Assembly: GCF_007845675.1 (NCBI RefSeq)
Contig: NZ_VOBR01000003.1
Location: 62,001 to 126,000, forward strand
Origin: Lentzea tibetensis
Lineage (GTDB): Bacteria > Actinomycetota > Actinomycetes > Mycobacteriales > Pseudonocardiaceae
Reading direction: 5' to 3'
Length of the DNA: 64,000 nucleotides
In this document: positions 50,512-58,214 of the stretch, piece by piece
Layout: each line of letters opens with the position of its first letter
Position numbering within the stretch: the stretch's first letter is position 1
The notes under the pieces: model-generated
What the model was told of the DNA's origin: nothing
What the model saw: only the letters and a program-made list of their open reading frames with translations
Database searches by the model: none
Made by a program: the position numbers and the translations under genes

Positions 50512-51201
50512 ATGCGGAAGACGATTCTGGTGCTGTTGCTGGTGTTCGCGGCCCCCGCCACCGACTGGACGGGTGCGGTCGCGCGGAAGGTGACGGTGCT
50601 CGGGGACATCAGCACCGCCCGGCACGTGGCGGTCATCGTGCCGGGGTCCGATGTGGACGTCGCGCGGTTCGACCGGACGGTGGGCCGGATGGCACGCGAG
50701 CTGTACGACCACACCGCGCGTGATGACTTGGCGGTGGTCGCCTGGCTCGGATACCGCACGCCGCAAGGACTCGGCGTCGACGCGGCGACCGGCAGGCTGG
50801 CGGCGGCCGGTGCGCGCGAGCTGGTCGACTTCGTGCACGCGTTGCCGTCCCAGGCGCACGTGCACGTGTTCGGGCACAGCTACGGGTCCGTCGTCGTCGG
50901 CCTGGCCGCGCGTGATCTCGCGGTGGACGACATCGTGTTCACCGGAAGTCCCGGTGTGCGCGCGTCCAGCGTCGCCGAGCTGGGCACCACCGCGCGGGTG
51001 TGGGCGGCACGCGCATCCGGCGACTGGACGCGGTGGGTGCCGAAGGTGCGGCTCTTCGACCTCGGCCACGGCACCGATCCGACTGCGCGGTCGTTCGGCG
51101 CGCGGTCGTTCGCGGCCGAGGGCAGCCACGACTCGTACTACGAGCCCGGTAGTGCCTCGCTGCACGCGCTTTCGCTGATCGCAGTGGGGGAGCAGCCGTG
51201 A
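50512..51201 (+). CDS. Exported alpha/beta hydrolase (DUF1023-like)
   Basis: The protein has 229 residues. A short signal-like hydrophobic N-terminus (about 1-16) is followed by the alpha/beta-hydrolase core. VAVIVPGSDVD is the first strand/oxyanion region, VFGHSYGSVV the nucleophile elbow (Ser in GHSYG), and GSHDSYYEPGS carries the C-terminal His. It matches the DUF1023 group of actinobacterial hydrolases. Its stop overlaps the start of the acyltransferase gene by 4 bp, so the two are coupled. Lipid or ester substrates are likely. Confidence 0.85.
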   Translation: MRKTILVLLLVFAAPATDWTGAVARKVTVLGDISTARHVAVIVPGSDVDVARFDRTVGRMARELYDHTARDDLAVVAWLGYRTPQGLGVDAATGRLAAAGARELVDFVHALPSQAHVHVFGHSYGSVVVGLAARDLAVDDIVFTGSPGVRASSVAELGTTARVWAARASGDWTRWVPKVRLFDLGHGTDPTARSFGARSFAAEGSHDSYYEPGSASLHALSLIAVGEQP

Positions 51202-52208
51202 GGAACCCTTTTGTGGACGGCGTTCGCTTCGTCGCCGTGGTCGGCGTGGTGCTGGGGCACTGGCTGGTGACCGTGCTGGTGCCGGGGGACAACGGGCTGG
51301 GCGTGGACAGCCCGTTGCGCTGGATGCCTGCGCTGGTACCGGTTTCGTGGGTGCTGCAGACGCTGGGGCTGTTCTTCTTCGCGGGTGGCTACGCGGCGGC
51401 GCACTCGCGGACGCCGTGGCTCGCGCGGGTCCGGCAGCTCGCGGTACCGGTGGCGGTGCTGCTCGGGTGCTGGGCGCTGGTGCTGGCCGGCCTGGCGATG
51501 CGCGGGTTCCCGCAGGGGACCGTGATGACGGTGGTCTACATCGTGACGACGCCGCTGTGGTTCCTCGGCGCGTACCTGGTGCTGCTGGCGATGAAGCCCG
51601 TCGTGCGCTTCCTGGACGAGCACTCGTGGGGTGTGCTCGTTCCGGTGGCGCTGGTGTTCTTCGTGCCGTACGCGGTGTGGTGGGCGGTGTGGCAGCTCGG
51701 CTACGCGTTGGCGCGCAAGCGGATTCCCGGTCCGCCGCTGCTGGTCGGCGGTGTCGTCGGCTACGTGCTGCTGGTGCGGTTCGGCGGCTACCCGGTGAGC
51801 GCGGTGGGGATTCCCGGCGCCGCGCTGTCGAACCTGTCTCCGCCGACGTACGCGGCGCTCGCGTTGGCACTGGCGCAGATCGGGCTGGTGCTGACCGTCG
51901 CGCCGATGCTGTCGCGGCTGGGCGAGACGTCGGTGGCGCGCTGGTTGAACGTGCGGGCGTTGCCGATCTTCCTGGTGCACCAGAGCGCTCTGGTGATGGT
52001 GACGCTGGTCGTCAGCGGACCGGGCCTGAGCTCCCCACCAGATCACCCTGGCTGGGTGTGGCAGCGGCTGGCGTGGCTGCCGGTGTTCGCACTGGTGGCC
52101 TGGGGATGGATGCCAGCAGCGCGAGCCCGATGGTGGCGACGTGCGGCACGACCACGAACGCCGTCGGTTCCAGCACCAGCAGCGGAGGAACGCACGCCAG
52201 TGCCGTGA
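51198..52208 (+). CDS. Integral-membrane acyltransferase (acyltransferase 3 family)
   Basis: The protein has 336 residues with about ten hydrophobic segments. The N-terminal NPFVDGVRFVAVVGVVLGHW carries the family R-x10-H catalytic pattern (R10 and H21). FFFAGGYAAA and PIFLVHQSAL are further hallmarks. The family transfers acyl groups to sugars, peptidoglycan or lipids on the outer membrane face. GTG 51198 overlaps the hydrolase stop. The last 197 bases overlap, on the opposite strand, the 3' end of the PLA2-acyltransferase fusion. The final about 20 residues are Pro/Ala-rich and poorly supported. Confidence 0.87.
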   Translation: MRNPFVDGVRFVAVVGVVLGHWLVTVLVPGDNGLGVDSPLRWMPALVPVSWVLQTLGLFFFAGGYAAAHSRTPWLARVRQLAVPVAVLLGCWALVLAGLAMRGFPQGTVMTVVYIVTTPLWFLGAYLVLLAMKPVVRFLDEHSWGVLVPVALVFFVPYAVWWAVWQLGYALARKRIPGPPLLVGGVVGYVLLVRFGGYPVSAVGIPGAALSNLSPPTYAALALALAQIGLVLTVAPMLSRLGETSVARWLNVRALPIFLVHQSALVMVTLVVSGPGLSSPPDHPGWVWQRLAWLPVFALVAWGWMPAARARWWRRAARPRTPSVPAPAAEERTPVP

Positions 52209-54033
52209 GCAGCCACGGCAACCGCTTGTCGCAGCTGCCCGTGCGGGCGATGTGGATCAGGTACCAGCCGAGCAGCAGGTGGATGACGTTCTGCAGCGGG
52301 TCGACCGGCAGCACGACCAGCGTCGCCTCGGCGCCGAGGAACCCGGTGACCACGAAACCCAGCACGCCGAACACGCCGTAGGCCGCGCCGAGCCCGGTCG
52401 CGAGCCGGGTGCGGTGCGACTCGTGGCTCAGCTTCGGAAACCACGTGCGGCGCGTCTCGAACCGGTGGAACACCAGGAGGAGCGGCACGAGGATCAGCAC
52501 GAGCACGACCGGTGCGGTGACCAGTCCGATCATCCAGACGACCAGGCCGAGCACCACGAGGTACGCCAGGTAGATCGTCATCGGCGCGGTGCGGACGAAG
52601 TCGATGACGTGCCACGAGCGGCCGGCGAGCCAGTTCGAGATGGGCCTGCGGGCGAGCAGCGCGAGGCACACCTGCCCGAGCCCGAGGATGATGACGCTGC
52701 GCGGGTTCCCGCCGAAGTAGACCAGCGTCGCGATGGCGGGCAGCGTGACCGCGCTGACGCCCGCGAGCGTGCGCTTGGGGATCCGGTCGAGGCTGCCGTC
52801 GGCGTAGAAGAAGCCGTACTGCTGCATGAGCAGCGCGCCCAGCAACAGGATCACGTAGCCGCCGGTGCGCCAGTCGAGGCTCGCGCGCAGCACCTCGACG
52901 CCGATCGTCACGGCCGTCAGCACGGCGGGCGTGGTGAGCCGGTGGTTGCGGTGCAGCCACGCCATGACCGGCGTCGCGCACACCGCGAGGATGTAGACAC
53001 CGAGGAACCACAACGGATGCGTGATCAGCCTGCTGTACGCGTCGACCTCCACGTCGAGCAGGTTCAGCGCGGCGAACAGCACCACCCACAGCAGCACGAA
53101 CGCCAGCACCGGGCGCATGAGCCAGCTGATGCGGCTGGAGATGTAGCAGCCGAAACCGCCCTTGTGCTCCTGGTGCTCCTGCCAGCTGAGCAGGTTCGCG
53201 TGGCCGCCCGCGAAGAAGAAGATCGGCACGACCTGCAACGCCCACAACCAGTTCGGGTCGAAACCCGTCCAGTGCGCGATGGTCGCGATCGTCTCGCCGA
53301 TGACCAGCAGGCCGAGGCTCGCGATGCGCAGGAACGTGGCGTAGCGGTCCTGCACGACGGGGTGCGGCGCCAGCGGGTCCTCCCGGCGCCGGTTGCCCGT
53401 GCGGGCCAGGAGCAGGAACACGACCACCGCGCTGCCGAACGCCCACGCCACCACGGGCTCGTGGCCGGGCGGGCCCCACCGCTGGCGCCAGCTGTTGAAC
53501 TTCAGCCCCTGCGCGTAGACCTCGGCGACGGCGTGGCAGGTCGTCTTGGCGTCGCGCGGGTTGATCTCGCACTGGCGGTGCAGGTCCGCGGCCAGCCGGT
53601 CGTCCAGCTCCTTGCGCGCGTCGTGCGGCAGCGGCCTGCCCTTGTGCTCGGCGTAGCGCAGCAGGTCGTAGCCGAGGTCGTGGGCGCGGCAGGCGACGCT
53701 GAAGTCCCACTCGGTGTCACCGGCGGGCCCGGAGCAGCCGCCGCCGTCGTCGACGGCCCGCTGCGTGCCGTCGGGTGCGGTGACCGTCCTGGGCGTGCGG
53801 TTCTGCTCTTCGGCGAAGTCGTGCGGGAGGTCGTTGCGCGGGTCGTGGCCCGCGCTGGGGTGGGCGAACGCGTCGACGGCTCTCGCGGCGACCGCGACGT
53901 CACCGGTGAGCGGCCTCTCGTCGTTCGCACCCGCCGGACGGCTGAGCACGACGCCGCAGAAGAAGACCGCGAGCGTCACCAGCGTGAACCGAAACCACAC
54001 CGGAAGAAGGAGGAAGAGTCTGCGCGCGCCCAT
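52012..54033 (-). CDS. Phospholipase A2 domain fused to acyltransferase-like membrane domain
   Basis: The protein has 673 residues. A hydrophobic signal anchor (about 12-30) places the next domain outside. Residues about 45-180 match prokaryotic PLA2. Catalytic H118-D119 lies in VACRAHDLGYDLL, the second Asp at D144 or D145 in KELDDRL, and cysteine pairs C100/C115 and C155/C166 fit the two disulfides. From about 195 to 560 there are roughly ten helices like those of acyltransferase-3 proteins (FFFAGGHANL, RTAPMTIYLAYL). The C-terminal about 100 residues resemble DUF4383 (VDPLQNVIHLLLGWYLI). Hydrolase and acyltransferase in one chain suggest membrane phospholipid remodelling, as an inference. 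ATG 54033 starts the signal anchor. Confidence 0.85.
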   Translation of the reverse strand: MGARRLFLLLPVWFRFTLVTLAVFFCGVVLSRPAGANDERPLTGDVAVAARAVDAFAHPSAGHDPRNDLPHDFAEEQNRTPRTVTAPDGTQRAVDDGGGCSGPAGDTEWDFSVACRAHDLGYDLLRYAEHKGRPLPHDARKELDDRLAADLHRQCEINPRDAKTTCHAVAEVYAQGLKFNSWRQRWGPPGHEPVVAWAFGSAVVVFLLLARTGNRRREDPLAPHPVVQDRYATFLRIASLGLLVIGETIATIAHWTGFDPNWLWALQVVPIFFFAGGHANLLSWQEHQEHKGGFGCYISSRISWLMRPVLAFVLLWVVLFAALNLLDVEVDAYSRLITHPLWFLGVYILAVCATPVMAWLHRNHRLTTPAVLTAVTIGVEVLRASLDWRTGGYVILLLGALLMQQYGFFYADGSLDRIPKRTLAGVSAVTLPAIATLVYFGGNPRSVIILGLGQVCLALLARRPISNWLAGRSWHVIDFVRTAPMTIYLAYLVVLGLVVWMIGLVTAPVVLVLILVPLLLVFHRFETRRTWFPKLSHESHRTRLATGLGAAYGVFGVLGFVVTGFLGAEATLVVLPVDPLQNVIHLLLGWYLIHIARTGSCDKRLPWLLTALACVPPLLVLEPTAFVVVPHVATIGLALLASIPRPPVRTPAATPAAATPSQGDLVGSSGPVR

Positions 54034-54082
54034 TGGCGAGCCAGGTTACGGAAAGGCAACGCACCCCCGCCAACCGTGCAGC

Positions 54083-54676
54083 TCAGGCGGTCAACGGGGC
54101 CAGATCCGCCGCGGTGAGCGAGGCCAGCGCCATGCGGGACAGCAGCGAGGCCATCTGGTCGCGGTCCAGGTGCGCGCTGTGCGGCGTCGAGTTGATCAGG
54201 CCGAACACCGCGTGCGCCGCCGCGCGTGCGGTGGGCTCGTCGGCGGACGGCACGGTGCGCCTGATCGTCTCCACCCACACCTCGACGTAGCGGCGCTGGA
54301 GCGTGCGCACCCGGCGCCGGTCCGGGTCGGTGAGGTTGGCGAGGTTCCGCATCTGCACGGTGATCAGTGCGGGGTCCTCGAGCGCGAAGTCGACGTGCCA
54401 GCGGACCAGCGAGTGCAGTGCCGACGCGGCGTCCGCGGCGGCGTCGACGCGAGCCTGGCCGCCGTCGAGCAGGCGCTCGGAGATGGACGTCAGCATCTCG
54501 CCGAGCATGGCGTCCTTGCTGCGGAAGTGCCGGTACAGCGCGGGACCCGAGATGCCGACGGCCGCACCGATGTCGTCGATGCCCACCCCGTGGAACCCGT
54601 GCCGGGCGAACAGCTCGGCCGCCGCGGTCAGGATCTGCTCGCGACGCGAGGGTTTCGCGGTTTCTGTTGACGACAC
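54083..54676 (-). CDS. TetR-family regulator of the acyl-CoA carboxylase operon (probable)
   Basis: The protein has 197 residues. The HTH is RREQILTAAAELFARHGFHGVGIDDIGAAVGISGPALYRHFRSKDAML, closely like actinobacterial TetR regulators of fatty/branched acyl-CoA catabolism. The rest is the helical ligand domain. GTG 54676 begins 7 bases from an 18-bp site that recurs twice before accD (56561-56603). The protein therefore probably represses itself and that operon, with an acyl-CoA as inducer. In mycobacteria a TetR gene is also linked to the accD1-accA1-fadE19 cluster. Confidence 0.9.
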   Translation of the reverse strand: MSSTETAKPSRREQILTAAAELFARHGFHGVGIDDIGAAVGISGPALYRHFRSKDAMLGEMLTSISERLLDGGQARVDAAADAASALHSLVRWHVDFALEDPALITVQMRNLANLTDPDRRRVRTLQRRYVEVWVETIRRTVPSADEPTARAAAHAVFGLINSTPHSAHLDRDQMASLLSRMALASLTAADLAPLTA

Positions 54677-54682
54677 AACGGC

Positions 54683-54700
54683 AGGTTAGCAGGCGTTCAC
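54683..54700. promoter_or_regulatory. TetR autoregulatory site
   Basis: AGGTTAGCAGGCGTTCAC lies 7-24 bases before the tetR start. It matches the two sites in front of accD in 14-15 of 18 positions, including all of AGGTTAGC and GCGTT. Confidence 0.72.
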
Positions 54701-54753
54701 ATAGCGCCAGTTGAGACGACATTTCTCCTGGTAGACAGCTTTATTGTTAACTA

Positions 54754-54781
54754 TTGACGAATACTTCACAGAGGTCATACC
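54754..54781 (+). promoter_or_regulatory. Possible promoter of the first SGNH gene
   Basis: TTGACG (54754-54759) and CATACC (54776-54781) are 16 bases apart in an unusually AT-rich patch, about 65 bases before the SGNH start. The -10 match is weak. Confidence 0.35.
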
Positions 54782-54845
54782 CATCGGTAACCATTGGTGT
54801 GCCCTGCGTCACCCCCACTGCGTTGTCCTCTGTCAGGAGGCTGCG

Positions 54846-55631
54846 ATGCACCCTGCCCGTTTCATCCTGTCTGCGGCGATCGCCGCAATCGGATCCCTGG
54901 TTCTCGCGCAACCCGCGAGCGCCGCTCCCGTCAACTACGTCGCGCTCGGCGACTCCTATTCGTCGGGCGTCGGTACCGGCAGCTACATCGGGTCGAGCGG
55001 AGGCTGCAAGCGCAGCAACTACGCCTACCCGGCGCTCTGGGCAGCGGCCCGCAGCGTGGCGAGCTTCAGCTTCCAGGCGTGCTCCGGCGCGCGCACTGGT
55101 GACGTCCTCAACCAACTGGGCGCGCTCAGCGCGTCCACCACGCTGGTCAGCGTCACGGTCGGCGGCAACGACGCCGGCTTCACCGACGTGATCACCACCT
55201 GCACGTTCGGCACCGACCAGGACTGCACGAACCGCACCAACCAGGCCAAGACGTACGTGCAGAACACGTTGCCCGGCCTGCTGGACAACGTCTACGCGCA
55301 GATCCGCAACCGCGCGCCGGGCGCCCAGGTCGTCGTGCTGGGCTACCCGCGCATGTACAAGGTGCCCGGCTCGTGCAACGCCGGGCTGAGCGAGACGAAG
55401 CGGGCCGCCATCAACGGCGCTGCGGACGCGCTCGCGGTCGTCATCGGGCAGCGCGCGGGTGCGAAGGGCTTCACGTTCCGCGACCTGCGCACCCCGTGGA
55501 CAGGGCACGAGATCTGTTCGTCGGACTGGTGGATGAACAGCCTCAGCTGGCCGGTCGAGGAGTCGTACCACCCGAACCGGAACGGGCAGTCGAAGGGTTA
55601 CCTGCCGCAGCTGACCGCGGTCACCGGCTGA
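54846..55631 (+). CDS. Secreted SGNH/GDSL hydrolase (first of tandem pair)
   Basis: The protein has 261 residues. A Sec signal peptide ends at about PASAA (27). SGNH blocks: YVALGDSYSSG with nucleophile S37, TVGGNDAGF (block III), and ESYHPNRNG with the catalytic His. Six or more cysteines suggest disulfides. It is the family of the Streptomyces GDSL lipases/esterases that cleave acyl esters with broad specificity. ATG 54846 is preceded by AGGAGG; the longer frame starting at 54744 is not needed. It is divergent from tetR and lies between that regulator and its target operon. Confidence 0.93.
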   Translation: MHPARFILSAAIAAIGSLVLAQPASAAPVNYVALGDSYSSGVGTGSYIGSSGGCKRSNYAYPALWAAARSVASFSFQACSGARTGDVLNQLGALSASTTLVSVTVGGNDAGFTDVITTCTFGTDQDCTNRTNQAKTYVQNTLPGLLDNVYAQIRNRAPGAQVVVLGYPRMYKVPGSCNAGLSETKRAAINGAADALAVVIGQRAGAKGFTFRDLRTPWTGHEICSSDWWMNSLSWPVEESYHPNRNGQSKGYLPQLTAVTG

Positions 55632-55655
55632 TCTTTCGCCGTTCACCTGAACGGG

Positions 55656-55875
55656 CTAGACAGTCCGGCATGCGTTCGATGCTGGTACTCCTTCTGGTCG
55701 TGGGCGCCGCGCCGCCCCCCCCGGCCCCGACGGGCATTAGGTAAGGCGCGCGTGGCGCCGCGGACTAGGACTTGCGGTCTTGGTATCGTGGGTTTTCCTC
55801 TTGGGGGGGGGGGCCCCCGCCCCCCCCCCCCCGCCCACGACTGCAATTCGGTACGTCGCTCTTGGCGACTCGTAC
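55656..55875. repeat. Degenerate 110-bp tandem copy at the 5' end of the second SGNH gene
   Basis: Segments 55656-55765 and 55766-55875 align at an offset of about 110 bases. Over 55729-55768 against 55839-55878, about 28 of 40 bases match without gaps. The middle contains a run of 11 G, then C5, G and a run of 12-13 C. True gene sequence seems to fade into noise and then re-emerge. This looks like an error-rich join rather than a natural repeat. Confidence 0.6.
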
Positions 55876-56544
55876 TCGTCCGGTGTCGCCGCGGGCGACT
55901 ACGGCGACAGCGGTGACTGCAAGCGCAGCGCCCACGCCTACCCGGTGCTCTGGGCCGCGAAGCGCAAGGCCGCCGAGTTCGGTTTCGTCGCGTGCTCGGG
56001 TGCGACGACGGCCGACGTGCGCGCCACCCAGCTGTCCACACTCCGGGAAACGACCACCCACGTGACCATCTCGATTGGTGGGAACGACGCGGGCTTCTTC
56101 GACGTGATGACCACCTGCACGACCGGCACGGACCAGCAGTGCGCGGACCGCGTCGAGGTGGCGAAGACGTTCGCCCGCACCGAGCTCCCCGGTCGGCTGA
56201 ACAGTCTCTACCAGGACATTCGCACCCGTTCGCCGCGGGCGAAGGTGGTCGTGGTCGGCTATCCGCGGCTGTACGAGGTCCCGGCGTTCTGCCCGACCGA
56301 GCTGAGCGAGCCGAAGCGGGCGAAGCTCAACGAGGCCGCGGACGTTCTCGTCGAAGTCGTGAAAGCACGGGCGAACGCGAAGAAATTCACGTTCGTGCCG
56401 GTCGGAAGCCGGTTCGCCGGACACCGCATCTGCTCGGCCGACCCGTGGCTGACGAGCCTGAGCGTGCCCGTCGACGAGTCGTTCCACCCCAACCGGAATG
56501 GCCAGGAACTGGGGTATCTGCCCGCGCTGGAGAAGTTCATCTGA
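55780..56544 (+). CDS. SGNH/GDSL hydrolase (second of tandem pair), 5' end doubtful
   Basis: From RYVALGDSYSSG onward the protein is intact and closely parallels its neighbour: VALGDSYSSG with the nucleophile Ser, SIGGNDAGF, and ESFHPNRNGQ with the catalytic His. The N-terminus as read (TTG 55780, Gly/Pro homopolymer) is not a credible signal peptide. A good one, MRSMLVLLLVVGAA, begins at ATG 55670 but is cut off by a stop at 55744. The most likely true gene joins that start to the SGNH domain across a mis-sequenced stretch. The enzyme should be a secreted esterase/lipase. About 80 bases separate its stop from accD. Confidence 0.75.
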   Translation: MVSWVFLLGGGAPAPPPPPTTAIRYVALGDSYSSGVAAGDYGDSGDCKRSAHAYPVLWAAKRKAAEFGFVACSGATTADVRATQLSTLRETTTHVTISIGGNDAGFFDVMTTCTTGTDQQCADRVEVAKTFARTELPGRLNSLYQDIRTRSPRAKVVVVGYPRLYEVPAFCPTELSEPKRAKLNEAADVLVEVVKARANAKKFTFVPVGSRFAGHRICSADPWLTSLSVPVDESFHPNRNGQELGYLPALEKFI

Positions 56545-56560
56545 GTTCGAGTGGAAAGTC

Positions 56561-56603
56561 AGGTTAGCGAGCGTTAGCATCTGTAGTTAACGCCCGCTAA
56601 CCT
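56561..56603. promoter_or_regulatory. Paired, inverted TetR sites before accD
   Basis: AGGTTAGCGAGCGTTAGC (56561-56578) and, on the other strand, AGGTTAGCGGGCGTTAAC (56603-56586) agree at 16 of 18 positions and face each other across 7 bases. They lie 19-61 bases before accD and match the site at the tetR gene. Confidence 0.78.
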
Positions 56604-56621
56604 GATGACCACGAGGAGCTC

Positions 56622-58214
56622 ATGGACGCCCCAGTCCTCCGCGGCACCGCGGAGCCGTCGGACCGGTACGCCAAGGAACACTCGGCGCTGGTCGACGAGC
56701 TGCGCGCCAAGCTCGCGGCGGCCGCGCTCGGCGGCCCGGAGAAGGCACGCCAGCGGCACGTCGACCGCGGCAAGCTGCTGCCGCGCGACCGCGTCGACGA
56801 CCTCGTCGACCCCGGCTCGCCGTTCCTCGAGCTCTCCCCGCTGGCCGCGGGTGGCATGTACGGCGACGAGGCGCCGGCCGCGGGCATCATCACCGGCGTC
56901 GGCCGGGTGTCCGGGCGCGAGTGCGTCATCGTCGCCAACGACGCCACGGTCAAGGGCGGCACCTACTACCCGATCACGGTCAAGAAGCACCTGCGGGCGC
57001 AGGAGGTCGCGCTCCAGAACGGCCTGCCGTGCATCTACCTCGTCGACTCCGGCGGCGCGTTCCTGCCCAAGCAGGACGACGTGTTCCCGGACCGCGAGCA
57101 CTTCGGCCGGATCTTCTACAACCAGGCCACCATGTCCGCCCGCGGCATCCCGCAGATCGCGGCCGTGCTCGGCTCGTGCACCGCAGGTGGCGCGTACGTC
57201 CCGGCGATGAGCGACGAGGCGATCATCGTCCGCAACCAGGGCACGATCTTCCTCGGCGGTCCGCCGCTGGTGAAGGCCGCGACCGGTGAGGTCGTCACGG
57301 CCGAGGACCTGGGCGGCGGCGACCTGCACTCGCGCACGTCCGGCGTCACCGACCACCTCGCCGAGAACGACGCGCACGCGTTGCGGATGGTGCGCAGCAT
57401 CGTCAGCACGCTCGGTCCGCGCGCGCAGAGGCCTTGGGACGTCGAGAAGTCCGAGGCTCCCGTCGTGAACCCGGACGACCTGTACGGCGTGGTGCCGACG
57501 GACAGCCGCACCCCGTACGACGTGCGCGAGGTCATCGCGCGGATCGTCGACGGCAGCCGGTTCCAGGAGTTCAAGAAGGAGTACGGGCAGACGCTCGTCA
57601 CCGGTTTCGCGCGCATCCACGGCCACCCGGTCGGGATCGTCGCGAACAACGGCATCCTGTTCGGCGAGTCCGCGGTCAAGGGCGCGCACTTCATCCAGCT
57701 GTGCGACAAGCGTTCCGTGCCGCTGGTGTTCCTGCAGAACATCACCGGCTTCATGGTCGGCCGCGAGTACGAGGCCGGCGGCATCGCCAAGCACGGCGCG
57801 AAGATGGTCACCGCCGTCGCGTGCGCCCGCGTCCCGAAGTTCACGATGATCATCGGTGGCTCGTTCGGCGCGGGCAACTACTCGATGTGCGGCCGGGCGT
57901 ACTCGCCGCGCTTCCTGTGGATGTGGCCCAACGCGCGCATCTCCGTCATGGGCGGCGAGCAGGCGGCGTCCGTGCTCGCGACCGTGCGCCGCGACCAGCT
58001 CGGCGACGCCTGGTCGGCTGAGGACGAGGAGGCGTTCAAGGCGCCGATCCGCCAGCAGTACGAGGACCAGGGCAACCCCTACTACTCCACGGCGAGGCTG
58101 TGGGACGACGGCGTCATCGACCCCCGCGACACCCGCACGGTCCTCGGACTGGCGTTGTCGGCGGCGGCGAACGCGCCGATCGAGCCCGTCTCCTACGGCG
58201 TCTTCCGGATGTGA
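56622..58214 (+). CDS. accD1: Acyl-CoA carboxylase carboxyltransferase (beta) subunit, methylcrotonyl-CoA type
   Basis: The protein has 530 residues. The two crotonase-fold halves are seen ([75 protein letters not shown]). The combination of [11 protein letters not shown] and [13 protein letters not shown] is characteristic of 3-methylcrotonyl-CoA or geranyl-CoA carboxylase beta chains. It transfers CO2 from carboxybiotin to the acyl-CoA in leucine breakdown. ATG 56622 has GAGGAG just upstream. It is the first gene of a three-gene operon under the TetR sites. Confidence 0.93.
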   Translation: MDAPVLRGTAEPSDRYAKEHSALVDELRAKLAAAALGGPEKARQRHVDRGKLLPRDRVDDLVDPGSPFLELSPLAAGGMYGDEAPAAGIITGVGRVSGRECVIVANDATVKGGTYYPITVKKHLRAQEVALQNGLPCIYLVDSGGAFLPKQDDVFPDREHFGRIFYNQATMSARGIPQIAAVLGSCTAGGAYVPAMSDEAIIVRNQGTIFLGGPPLVKAATGEVVTAEDLGGGDLHSRTSGVTDHLAENDAHALRMVRSIVSTLGPRAQRPWDVEKSEAPVVNPDDLYGVVPTDSRTPYDVREVIARIVDGSRFQEFKKEYGQTLVTGFARIHGHPVGIVANNGILFGESAVKGAHFIQLCDKRSVPLVFLQNITGFMVGREYEAGGIAKHGAKMVTAVACARVPKFTMIIGGSFGAGNYSMCGRAYSPRFLWMWPNARISVMGGEQAASVLATVRRDQLGDAWSAEDEEAFKAPIRQQYEDQGNPYYSTARLWDDGVIDPRDTRTVLGLALSAAANAPIEPVSYGVFRM

